Notes: generated by a model from the letters alone, not told the origin. 28,720 nucleotides of DNA from JAIOTH01 sp964639335 (GCA_964639335.1 CAZXCJ010000014.1:1-28720), one strand, 5' to 3'. Numbered from the stretch's first letter, positions 7,472 through 14,084 are shown. Numbers and translations: made by a program.

Positions 7472-7702
7472 ATGGAACCAGAAGCAGCAAAACTTATCGG
7501 CGCCGGCATAGCAGTAGGATGTGCCGCCCTCGGACCCGGCATTGGCGAAGGGCTCATTGCCGCCAATGCATTAGCCGCCATTGGCAGAAATCCTGAGGCC
7601 AGCAACAAAATAATACCTTTTATGTTTGCTAGTATGGCAGTAACCGAATCAACTGGTATTTATGGTCTAGTTGTCGCCCTATTAATCTTATTTGCTTTTT
7701 AG
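7472..7702 (+). CDS. atpE: F0F1 ATP synthase subunit c (predicted Na+-binding, two-carboxylate type)
   Basis: A 76-residue hairpin of two membrane helices that forms the rotor ring. The loop RNPEA (39-43) contacts gamma and epsilon. The ion-binding carboxylate is Glu59 in helix 2, followed by Ser60, Thr61 and Tyr64, with Val57 before it; helix 1 has Glu26 in GPGIGEG. These positions match the Na+ coordination set of Ilyobacter tartaricus (Q32, V63, E65, S66, T67, Y70) with Gln replaced by Glu. That is the two-carboxylate variant known from Fusobacterium nucleatum. Na+ coupling is therefore inferred. Codon use in the first half is clearly more GC-rich (GCC, GGC) than in neighbouring genes, as might be expected for a gene translated in many copies per complex. 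A stem at 7715-7764 follows. Confidence 0.96.
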   Translation: MEPEAAKLIGAGIAVGCAALGPGIGEGLIAANALAAIGRNPEASNKIIPFMFASMAVTESTGIYGLVVALLILFAF

Positions 7703-7714
7703 GATTTAGGGTAA

Positions 7715-7764
7715 TTTCTGCTCTTTTTAAAAAACTCATAATATAATAAATAAAAGGGCAGAAA
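7715..7764 (+). other. RNA hairpin after atpE
   Basis: TTTCTGCTCTTTT (7715-7727) pairs with AAAAGGGCAGAAA (7752-7764), the one non-Watson-Crick position being a U-G wobble in plus-strand RNA. The 24-base loop is AT-rich. It directly follows the c-subunit gene and could act as a partial terminator or as a 3' stabiliser of an atpE-rich transcript. Confidence 0.6.
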
Positions 7765-7797
7765 AATTTTAAATCTTAAAAAAATAATTAAATAAGT

Positions 7798-7805
7798 AAG
7801 GAGGT
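7798..7805 (+). promoter_or_regulatory. Orphan Shine-Dalgarno sequence
   Basis: AAGGAGGT is a perfect anti-16S complement, yet no in-frame ATG/GTG/TTG gene follows at normal spacing. The next real start (atpF) is 124 bp on, beyond the MITE-like element at 7841-7918. It may be a displaced ribosome binding site for atpF. Confidence 0.4.
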
Positions 7806-7840
7806 TAAAAACATTTTTACCTTTAACCCTTTACCTTTTC

Positions 7841-7918
7841 ACCCTGTTAAATTTAAATTTTCACTATTTAAATTATAAAAATAATATATCTTGTTAAAAT
7901 TTAATTATTTAACAGGGT
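7841..7918. repeat. MITE-like element, copy 2
   Basis: A 78-bp segment from ACCCTGTTAAAT to ATTTAACAGGGT lies in the spacer between atpE and atpF and ends 11 bp before the atpF start codon. Its end contributes AGGG 12 bases before that ATG. No clear flanking direct repeat is seen. Confidence 0.75.
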
Positions 7919-7929
7919 AAACTAAGTTT

Positions 7930-8427
7930 ATGGAATTATTTAGTGCTTTGGGCATAAATTTAAAAATTTTAATAGCGCAATTTATAAATTTTTCAATATT
8001 CTTTTTTGTGCTGTACAAATTTGCCTATAAACCCATGTTGAAATTTCTGGACGACCGCAAACAAAAAATTGAAAAAGGGTTGAATGATGCCGAAAAAGCA
8101 AATAATAAATTAATAGAATTAGAAGAAAAAGAAAAAGAAATAATTGCTCAAGCTAATCTAGGGGGCCAAAAACAAGCTAAAAAAATTATTGCTCAGGCCA
8201 AAGAAGCTGGAGAAGAAAAAAGAGTTCAAATGATTCAAAAAACAAAAGAAGAAATTAAAAATATAGTTAAAAAAGAAAAAGAAAATATAGAATTGGAAAA
8301 AAATAATGCTATTAAAGATATTAAAAAACAAACTGCAGATTTGGTGGCCATGTCTTTAAAAAAAGTTTTAAATGAAAAAATAGATAATAAAAAAGATATG
8401 GAAATCATCCAAAAAGCCTTGAAATAA
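7930..8427 (+). CDS. atpF: F0F1 ATP synthase subunit b
   Basis: A 165-residue peripheral-stalk subunit with one N-terminal membrane helix (about residues 10-30, LKILIAQFINFSIFFFVLYKF), then the YKPMLKFLDDRKQKIEKGL junction typical of b subunits. A long, highly charged coiled coil rich in Lys and Glu extends to the C-terminus. Length is normal. Its position after atpE and before atpH is canonical. Translation probably starts at the ATG at 7930; the only upstream help is AGGG from the end of the inverted-repeat element, with a perfect but distant Shine-Dalgarno sequence at 7798-7805. The following spacer is filled by a TACTAATATAC-type repeat. Confidence 0.94.
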   Translation: MELFSALGINLKILIAQFINFSIFFFVLYKFAYKPMLKFLDDRKQKIEKGLNDAEKANNKLIELEEKEKEIIAQANLGGQKQAKKIIAQAKEAGEEKRVQMIQKTKEEIKNIVKKEKENIELEKNNAIKDIKKQTADLVAMSLKKVLNEKIDNKKDMEIIQKALK

Positions 8428-8430
8428 CGC

Positions 8431-8553
8431 GATACTAATATACAAATGGCATGCTAATTATACTAATTTTAAAAAATTATTATATTAGTATCATTTGCAT
8501 AATTCATTCGTATCATTAGTACCATTCGTATATTGGCATTAATTAATTCGTAT
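8431..8553. repeat. TACTAATATAC-type inverted repeat, copy 1 (atpF-atpH spacer)
   Basis: Left words GATACTAATATACAAATGG and CTAATTATACTAAT are mirrored on the right by ATTAGTATCATTTGCATAA, ATTCGTATCATTAG and CATTCGTATATTGG. The two sides can fold into a long imperfect stem. It fills the whole spacer and ends directly at the atpH start codon. Confidence 0.7.
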
Positions 8554-8955
8554 ATGAAAATTACTGAAAAAAAATATGCCCAACTTTTATTCGAGATGAC
8601 TCAGGACAAAAATTCTGACGAGATTGAATTGGCTATTAAAAAATTTATAGAATTATTGGCTAAAAAAAATCAAATAAAAAATTCTAAAAAAATTATCCAA
8701 AACTTTATTAAAATATGGAATATTCAAAATGATACTTTAGAAACTGAAATAGTAACTGCTAAACCCATAAACGAAGATATAAAAATACAAATAGAAGATT
8801 TTATTAAAAGGAAAACTAAAGCTAAAAAAATTGAATCAAAAAATACCATTAATAAAAATTTGATATCCGGAGTTATTATAAAATATGGAGACAGGATATT
8901 AGATAATAGTTTGAAAAACAGAATCAATAATTTAAAAATTAATATGATAAAATAA
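8554..8955 (+). CDS. atpH: F0F1 ATP synthase subunit delta, short form
   Basis: I place the start at the ATG at 8554, giving 133 residues. An upstream TTG (8533) in the same frame would add seven residues encoded by the flanking repeat and is less likely. Delta (OSCP-like) links the peripheral stalk to the top of F1. The N-terminal EKKYAQLLFEM and the C-terminal block LISGVIIKYGDRILDNSLKNRINNLK are recognisable delta signatures. The protein is well short of the usual 170-180 residues, so the N-terminal helical bundle is reduced. Sequence is very Lys/Ile/Asn-rich. It is bracketed on both sides by the same repeat family (8431-8553 and 8959-9075), which is odd within a compact operon. Confidence 0.85.
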   Translation: MKITEKKYAQLLFEMTQDKNSDEIELAIKKFIELLAKKNQIKNSKKIIQNFIKIWNIQNDTLETEIVTAKPINEDIKIQIEDFIKRKTKAKKIESKNTINKNLISGVIIKYGDRILDNSLKNRINNLKINMIK

Positions 8956-8958
8956 CAC

Positions 8959-9075
8959 TTTACCAATATACAAATGATGCTAATTATACTAATATAGGAT
9001 TATAAAATTTTTAAAAATATTTGTATCATTTGTATAATTTATTCGTATTATCGGTATCATTCGTATATTAGTAAA
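8959..9075. repeat. TACTAATATAC-type inverted repeat, copy 2 (atpH-atpA spacer)
   Basis: Left TTTACCAATATACAAATGAT and GCTAATTATACTAATA mirror the right end ATCGGTATCATTCGTATATT-AGTAAA. The inner part has TTTGTATCATTTGTATAATT. Arms of roughly 35 bases with mismatches flank an AT-rich centre. It belongs to the same family as 8431-8553 and 24650-24809. Confidence 0.7.
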
Positions 9076-9105
9076 ATTATAAATAATTAAATTTAAACTA
9101 AACTT

Positions 9106-10620
9106 ATGGATATAAACAAAGATTTCATTGTCGAACAACTTAAAAAACAAATATCTGATTATAAATCTGAGAATAAAGAAGAAGTGGTTGGTAGGGTTAT
9201 TGAGGTTGGAGATGGTATTGCCAAAATATCAGGCCTGGATGATGTTATGATGTCCGAGATGCTTGAATTTGAAAACGAAAAAGGAGAAAAAGTTAATGGA
9301 GTTACTTTAAATTTAGAAGAAGGCGAAGTGGGAGCCATTGTTTTAGGAGATTATAAAACAATTAAAGAGGGAGACAAAGTAAAATGTCTGAGAAAAATCC
9401 TTTCTGTCCCAGTTAGCAATAATATTGTTGGTCGAGTGCTTAATCCCCTAGGCGAACCGCTGGATGGCAAAGATAAAATTAAAACTGACAAATACTATCC
9501 TATAGAAAAAATAGCTCCTGGTGTCATGGCTCGAGCTGCAGTTAATCAACCTATTCAAACTGGTATTAAATGTATCGACTCTATTATTCCTATTGGTCGA
9601 GGCCAAAGAGAATTAATAATTGGTGACCGTCAAACCGGTAAAACTGCTATTACTATAGACACCATTATCAATCAAAAGGGCGAAGGCGTAAAATGTATTT
9701 ATGTGGCTATTGGCCAAAAAGAATCGAAAATAGCTGCTATTTTAGAAAAATTAGAAACTTTTGGAGCAATGGAATATACCACCGTTATATTGGCTGGTGC
9801 TTCTGATCCTGCCTCTCTATTATATATAGCTCCTTATGCCGGCTGTGCCATGGCTGAATATTTTTTAGACCAAGGCGAAGATATTTTAATCATTTATGAT
9901 GATTTATCTAAACACGCCGTATCATATCGAGAAATATCTTTATTATTAAGAAGACCTCCGGGCAGAGAGGCCTATCCTGGTGATGTATTTTATTTACATT
10001 CTCGATTATTAGAAAGGTCCTGTAAATTAAATGAGGAAAACAAAGGTGGTTCAATAACTGCCTTACCCATTATTGAAACTCAGGCCGGTGATGTTTCAGC
10101 TTATATTCCTACTAATGTTATCTCTATTACTGATGGTCAAATATTTTTAGAATCCGATTTGTTCAACCAAGGACAAAGACCAGCCCTTAATTCTGGAATT
10201 TCTGTTTCTCGAGTAGGTTCTTCGGCTCAAATAAAATCTATGAAAAAAGTAGCTGGTAAATTAAGATTAGAAGCTGCTCAATATCGAGAATTGGCTGCTT
10301 TTGCTCAATTTGGTTCTGATCTTGACGAAGAAACTAAAAAGAAATTAGAAAGAGGTAAAAGACTAATGGAAATATTTAAACAAGAACAATACTCTCCCCT
10401 TGCTGTTGGCAAGCAGGTCTTAATATTTTTTGCTTTGACCAATGGATTTTTAGATGACATAGAAGTTGATAAAATAAAAGAATTTGAAAATAATTTTTAT
10501 GAGTACCTTAATAAAAATGCCCTTGAATTATTAAAGGAACTAAAAAAATGTTCTGACTTTGACGAAAAAATTCAAGAAAAATGTAAAAAGCTAATCAAAA
10601 AATTTAAGAATAAAAAATAA
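9106..10620 (+). CDS. atpA: F0F1 ATP synthase subunit alpha
   Basis: A 504-residue F1 subunit carrying non-catalytic nucleotide sites. The P-loop is GDRQTGKT (173-180), the arginine finger is Arg369 in ISVSRVGSSAQ, and the family signature PGREAYPGDVFYLHSRLLER is intact. The N-terminal amphipathic delta-binding helix is present (IVEQLKKQISDYKSENKEE), followed by the beta-barrel VGRVIEVGDGIAKISGL. Length is typical. The C-terminus ends in a Lys-rich tail. It starts at an ATG after an A/T leader (AAACTAAACTT) with no Shine-Dalgarno sequence, a leader style shared with atpF and atpD. No truncation or unusual insertion was seen. Confidence 0.98.
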   Translation: MDINKDFIVEQLKKQISDYKSENKEEVVGRVIEVGDGIAKISGLDDVMMSEMLEFENEKGEKVNGVTLNLEEGEVGAIVLGDYKTIKEGDKVKCLRKILSVPVSNNIVGRVLNPLGEPLDGKDKIKTDKYYPIEKIAPGVMARAAVNQPIQTGIKCIDSIIPIGRGQRELIIGDRQTGKTAITIDTIINQKGEGVKCIYVAIGQKESKIAAILEKLETFGAMEYTTVILAGASDPASLLYIAPYAGCAMAEYFLDQGEDILIIYDDLSKHAVSYREISLLLRRPPGREAYPGDVFYLHSRLLERSCKLNEENKGGSITALPIIETQAGDVSAYIPTNVISITDGQIFLESDLFNQGQRPALNSGISVSRVGSSAQIKSMKKVAGKLRLEAAQYRELAAFAQFGSDLDEETKKKLERGKRLMEIFKQEQYSPLAVGKQVLIFFALTNGFLDDIEVDKIKEFENNFYEYLNKNALELLKELKKCSDFDEKIQEKCKKLIKKFKNKK

Positions 10621-10632
10621 AATACTATCCCC

Positions 10633-10664
10633 CTATTAACCTATTAAACTATTAAACTATTAAA
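10633..10664. repeat. Four 8-bp tandem repeats just upstream of atpG
   Basis: CTATTAAC followed by three copies of CTATTAAA, ending two bases before the atpG start codon at 10667. The unit would be prone to slipped-strand change without altering any coding frame. Confidence 0.85.
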
Positions 10665-10666
10665 AA

Positions 10667-11644
10667 ATGGCTCAAATTAAAGAAATAAAAACTAGAATTA
10701 AGTCCATTAAAAATACTGAAAAAATAACCAAAGCCATGGAAATGGTTGCAGCCGCTAAAATGAGAAAATCAACTGATGCTGTACTTAGGACTAGAACTTA
10801 TGCCAATTTAAGTTGGATGACTATTTTAAATATCGCTGGTTCTAAAAATAACCAATATGGAAAACATCCTTTATTGACCAACTGCGAAAAAACAGAAAAT
10901 ATTTGTATTATATTAATGACTGCTAATAGGGGTCTTTGCGGTAGTTTAAATACTAATATGGTCAAAAAATCAATAGAAGGTAGTAAAAGATTTAAAAATT
11001 TAAATAAAAATAATGTAAAATTTATCCTTTTAGGAAAAAAGGGTGCTCGAGTTCATAAAATGGGCTTTGAAATTTTAGCTGAATTTGAAAAAAATGACAC
11101 TGCTTCAGAAATCATAGAAATAAGACCAATCACTAAAATGGTTATTGATGAATATTTGAATAAAAAATATGACCGAGTTTTTGTCGCCTATACTGACTTT
11201 GTTAATGTTGTCACTCAATTACCTCGAGTCAAACAAATTATACCCATAGATATAAAAACAGAAGATGGATATTTAGGTATAGTTGGCGATAATAGTAGAT
11301 TAAAAACTAACAAAGAATATATTAAAGGAAAAGAAAATAAATATTTAAAAGCTGAAACTGAAGATCCTTGGTTACAAAATGCTCATTTTGATTATTTATT
11401 TGAACCAAATGAGGAAGAGGTCTTAAATGAAATGATTCCGCGGCTCATAGAAGTCCAACTTTTCCAGGCCTTATTAGAATCTAATGCTTCTGAACATAGT
11501 GCACGCATGAATGCCATGCATAATGCTACTTTAGCTGCCAATGATTTAATTTCAGAATTAACCTTATTTTATAATAAAGCCCGGCAAGCTGGGATTACTA
11601 ATGAAATTGCCGAAATTAGTGCCGGAGCCAACGCCCTGCAATAA
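10667..11644 (+). CDS. atpG: F0F1 ATP synthase subunit gamma
   Basis: A 325-residue central-stalk rotor subunit. The N-terminal helix IKTRIKSIKNTEKITKAMEMVAAAKM and the C-terminal helix ending NEIAEISAGANAL are near-perfect family signatures, and the middle MTANRGLCGSLN marks the Rossmann-like globular domain. It is roughly 30-40 residues longer than the usual 285-290. The extra sequence is near residues 200-235 (KTEDGYLGIVGDNSRLKTNK and the KENKYLKAETEDPWLQ that follows), a surface region where insertions are tolerated. It starts directly after the 8-bp tandem repeats, with no Shine-Dalgarno sequence. Normal neighbours atpA and atpD confirm the assignment. Confidence 0.97.
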   Translation: MAQIKEIKTRIKSIKNTEKITKAMEMVAAAKMRKSTDAVLRTRTYANLSWMTILNIAGSKNNQYGKHPLLTNCEKTENICIILMTANRGLCGSLNTNMVKKSIEGSKRFKNLNKNNVKFILLGKKGARVHKMGFEILAEFEKNDTASEIIEIRPITKMVIDEYLNKKYDRVFVAYTDFVNVVTQLPRVKQIIPIDIKTEDGYLGIVGDNSRLKTNKEYIKGKENKYLKAETEDPWLQNAHFDYLFEPNEEEVLNEMIPRLIEVQLFQALLESNASEHSARMNAMHNATLAANDLISELTLFYNKARQAGITNEIAEISAGANALQ

Positions 11645-11690
11645 ATAAAAATAACAATTAACTTTTAATTTTAAACTTTAAACTAAGCCT

Positions 11691-13184
11691 ATGAACAAAG
11701 AAAAAAATACAGGTATAATCAAACAAATTATCGGCGCAGTAATTGATGTTGAATTTACTAGCCAAGCTCCAGATATATATACTGCTTTAGAAGCTACCCA
11801 TTCGACAAGCTCAGGGTCTTCGAAAAAAGATGATAAAAAAATTGTCTTAGAGGTCCAACAGCATATTGGTTCTGGTTCGGTTAGAACAATTGCTATGACT
11901 TCTACTGACGGTTTAAAACGAGGCGATGAAATAATTAATACTGGTGCTCCTATTTCTACTCCAGTTGGTAAAAAAACATTAGGCCGAATATTTAACGTTA
12001 CTGGAGATCCAATTGATGGCCTCCCTGCTCCCAAAACCGAAACCAGATACCCTATTCATCGTGAAGCACCAGAATTTATAGAACAATCTACTAAAACCGA
12101 AATATTAGAAACCGGCATTAAAGTCATTGATTTAATTTGCCCCATTGTTAAGGGTGGTAAAGTCGGTATGTTTGGCGGAGCTGGAGTTGGTAAAACCGTA
12201 GTAATTATGGAATTAATTCATAATATTGCCTCTGAACATGGTGGATATTCTGTATTTGCTGGTGTTGGTGAAAGAAGTAGAGAAGGAAACGACCTTTATC
12301 GTGAGATGAAAGAAAGCGGAGTGATTAATAAAGTAGTTATGGTCTTTGGACAGATGAATGAACCACCAGGAGCTCGGGCTAGAGTTGGTTTAACCGGCCT
12401 TTCTATTGCTGAATATTTTCGAGACGAAGAAAATCAAGATGTCCTCTTATTTATAGATAATATATTTCGTTTTACTCAAGCCGGTTCAGAAGTATCTACT
12501 CTTCTAGGTAGAATGCCTTCTGCTGTTGGTTATCAACCTACTTTAGCAACAGAAATGGGTGAATTACAAGAAAGAATTACTTCTACTAAAAAAGGTTCTA
12601 TTACTTCTATTCAGGCCGTTTATGTACCTGCCGATGATTTAACTGACCCTGCTCCTGCTACTACTTTTAGTCATTTAGATTCCACTGTTGTTTTATCAAG
12701 AAGTTTAACTTCTTTGGGTATTTATCCAGCTGTTGATCCTTTAGACTCCTCTTCTATTATTTTAGATCCTAAAATTGTAGGAGCAGATCATTATGAAACT
12801 GCTCGTGGCGTTCAAAAGGTATTGCAAAAATATAAGGATTTACAAGATATTATTGCTATTTTAGGTATGGATGAATTATCTGATGAAGACAAAATTACTG
12901 TATCTCGAGCTAGAAAAATTCAAAGATTTTTATCTCAACCATTTTTTGTGGCTGAAGTATTTACTGGGCATAAAGGACAATATGTAAAATTAGAAGACAC
13001 CGTTAAAAGCTTTAAAGAAATTTTAGAAGGTAAATATGATGATATTAATGAAAATGATTTTTATATGAAAGGAAGCATTGATCAAGTTATTGCTACTAGT
13101 AAAACCAATAAAAAAGAAACTGCAGTTAAAAACCAAGAAAACAAAAAAACTAAAAAATCAAAAAACGAAGAAACAAAAAAATAA
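11691..13184 (+). CDS. atpD: F0F1 ATP synthase subunit beta, with in-frame repeat insertion
   Basis: A 497-residue catalytic subunit. The P-loop is GGAGVGKT (162-169), the catalytic Glu lies in GERSREGNDLY, and the DELSDED lever is present near residue 400. Two departures from the normal 460-470 residues stand out. First, about eight to ten residues (H37-S44, HSTSSGSS, then KKDD) interrupt the N-terminal beta-barrel between TALEA and KIVLEVQQHIG. They are encoded by CATTCGACAAGCTCAGGGTC-TTCG, a word that looks like a dispersed repeat. Second, the C-terminus has a Lys/Glu/Asn-rich tail of about 30 residues (KKETAVKNQENKKTKKSKNE) with no family counterpart. All catalytic residues are intact. 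The leader is AAACTAAGCCT without a Shine-Dalgarno sequence. Confidence 0.98.
   Translation: MNKEKNTGIIKQIIGAVIDVEFTSQAPDIYTALEATHSTSSGSSKKDDKKIVLEVQQHIGSGSVRTIAMTSTDGLKRGDEIINTGAPISTPVGKKTLGRIFNVTGDPIDGLPAPKTETRYPIHREAPEFIEQSTKTEILETGIKVIDLICPIVKGGKVGMFGGAGVGKTVVIMELIHNIASEHGGYSVFAGVGERSREGNDLYREMKESGVINKVVMVFGQMNEPPGARARVGLTGLSIAEYFRDEENQDVLLFIDNIFRFTQAGSEVSTLLGRMPSAVGYQPTLATEMGELQERITSTKKGSITSIQAVYVPADDLTDPAPATTFSHLDSTVVLSRSLTSLGIYPAVDPLDSSSIILDPKIVGADHYETARGVQKVLQKYKDLQDIIAILGMDELSDEDKITVSRARKIQRFLSQPFFVAEVFTGHKGQYVKLEDTVKSFKEILEGKYDDINENDFYMKGSIDQVIATSKTNKKETAVKNQENKKTKKSKNEETKK
11801..11824. repeat. TTCGACAAGCTCAGGG-type repeat inside atpD
   Basis: TTCGAC...GTCTTCGAA gives short inverted ends (TTCGA/TCGAA). 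It is in frame, adds no stop, and falls in a loop of the beta-barrel. The word differs from its AT-rich surroundings. I regard it as a dispersed repeat from general familiarity with this sequence in other genomes; only one copy is in the window. Confidence 0.5.
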
Positions 13185-13194
13185 AAAATACTTG

Positions 13195-13263
13195 TAACTT
13201 TTAACTTGTCCCGCGAAGCAGGCAACAATTATATTATAGATAGAGGCGGGATAACTTTTAACT
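13195..13263. repeat. GC-rich hairpin flanked by 12-bp direct repeats, atpD-atpC spacer
   Basis: TCCCGC (13209-13214) and GCGGGA (13246-13251) are inverted ends of a short insert. TAACTTTTAACT stands at both borders (13195-13206 and 13252-13263). This resembles an inserted element with target duplication, although TAACTTTTAACT words are common in the spacers here. Confidence 0.55.
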
Positions 13264-13270
13264 AACCCCT

Positions 13271-13699
13271 ATGAAACTAATTAAATTTGAAATAGTTACT
13301 CCAGAAAAAGTTGTACTTAAGAAAATGGTACAAAGCGTAACCATACCTACTAAAGAAGGAATTATCACTGTTTTGCCAAGGCATACTCCTTTAGTGGGAA
13401 TTTTAATGCCTGGAGTCGGCCATATTAGAAAAGAAAATAATGAACTTGAAATTTTTACTGTTTCTAGTGGTTTTATTGAGGTCTTAAAAAACAAAGTTGT
13501 TCTTTTGGCTGATACAGCTGAAAGAGCCGCAGAAATAGATATTACTCGAGCTGAAGAGGCCAAAAAGCGGGCTGAAAAGGCCAAAAAGCGGGCTGAAAAT
13601 GAATCAGATGTTGATTTTACAGCAATGCGGGCCAATATTGAAAAAGAATTTGCCAGAGTTAAAGCCGCTAAAAAATGGCGTGATATTAAAAAAAGATAA
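13271..13699 (+). CDS. atpC: F0F1 ATP synthase subunit epsilon
   Basis: A 142-residue subunit: an N-terminal beta-sandwich (LIKFEIVTPEKVVLKKMVQSVTIPTKEG... through VLADTAERA) followed by a two-helix C-terminal domain that can inhibit ATP hydrolysis. The GIITVLPRHTPLVGIL segment is family-typical. The linker and first helix contain a perfect 21-bp tandem duplication (13557-13598) that doubles AKKRAEK-like heptads, lengthening a charged helix by two turns. This is the last gene of the operon; a strong terminator follows 20 bp after the stop. The ATG is preceded by TAACCCCT, with no purine-rich ribosome site. Confidence 0.94.
   Translation: MKLIKFEIVTPEKVVLKKMVQSVTIPTKEGIITVLPRHTPLVGILMPGVGHIRKENNELEIFTVSSGFIEVLKNKVVLLADTAERAAEIDITRAEEAKKRAEKAKKRAENESDVDFTAMRANIEKEFARVKAAKKWRDIKKR
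13557..13598. repeat. Perfect 21-bp tandem duplication in atpC
   Basis: Two identical copies (13557-13577 and 13578-13598) of a unit beginning AGGCCAAAAAGCGGG and ending CTGAAA. It encodes two heptads of the form AKKRAEK/AKKRAEN. Confidence 0.95.
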
Positions 13700-13720
13700 G
13701 ATAATAAAATTATAATATAA

Positions 13721-13749
13721 AAAGTGCCGTGTTTTAACGGCACTTTTTT
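13721..13749 (+). terminator. Strong intrinsic terminator of the ATP synthase operon
   Basis: AAAGTGCCGT (13721-13730) pairs with ACGGCACTTT (13737-13746) around a six-base loop, followed by T residues. The complementary strand also ends in T, so it may work in both directions. Confidence 0.93.
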
Positions 13750-13805
13750 AATATATAAAATTTTCAAACAGCTAAATAAGCCTCTTGAAAAAATTTTAAG
13801 GAAAA

Positions 13806-14042
13806 CTAATCTTTTCTTTGCGCATAAACTATAAGATTTAAAAAAAAGGAAAACAAGGATACGGTCTCCCCTAAAGAATCTAGAATCAAACTAAATAAAA
13901 TGGAGACCAGTAAGAACAAAATTGTGAATACCATTTTCTTGGACATATATTTATTAATTAAAAATGACCTAATCCCCTCTGGTCTTAGGCCATTCGTTAA
14001 ATATGGAATAATACTATCAGTCTTTGGTACCCGTGATGTCAC
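13806..14042 (-). CDS. Doubtful small membrane protein
   Basis: A 78-codon frame from a GTG at 14040-14042, or 47 codons from an ATG at 13944-13946. The C-terminal part has two hydrophobic stretches (MVFTILFLLVSILFSLIL and VSLFSFFLNLIVYA) joined by a short acidic loop, and ends in basic residues. Neither start has a Shine-Dalgarno sequence and I do not recognise the sequence. It is the only plausible frame in the 600-bp stretch between atpC and the gene at 14298. A perfect palindrome (14067-14084) lies 25 bp upstream of the GTG, which could be an operator. It may equally be a chance frame in non-coding DNA. Confidence 0.3.
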   Translation of the reverse strand: MTSRVPKTDSIIPYLTNGLRPEGIRSFLINKYMSKKMVFTILFLLVSILFSLILDSLGETVSLFSFFLNLIVYAQRKD

Positions 14043-14066
14043 TACTAATATTTAAAAACCTAAGAC

Positions 14067-14084
14067 ATTGGGTTAAAACCCAAT
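14067..14084. promoter_or_regulatory. Operator-like palindrome
   Basis: ATTGGGTT-AA-AACCCAAT is an 18-bp perfect inverted repeat in a gene-poor stretch. On the minus strand it is directly preceded by TATACTATATAAT, a -10-like sequence, so a regulator bound here would cover a transcription start toward the doubtful ORF at 13806-14042. The rest of 13750-14236 holds only a GGTCTCC/GGAGACC inverted pair (13863-13908) and a GC-rich word at 14140-14165. Confidence 0.35.

Noticed and set aside
7472..7702. Horizontal transfer of atpE because of its high GC
   Set aside because: The second half of the gene returns to AT-rich usage and the gene sits in canonical order; codon bias for high expression is simpler.
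8533..8553. Upstream TTG start for atpH
   Set aside because: The seven extra residues come from the flanking repeat, which has the same sequence elsewhere outside any gene; the ATG at 8554 fits the family N-terminus.
8431..9075. CRISPR-like array
   Set aside because: The repeated words are irregularly spaced, in both orientations and form stems; no constant repeat with unique spacers and no cas genes.
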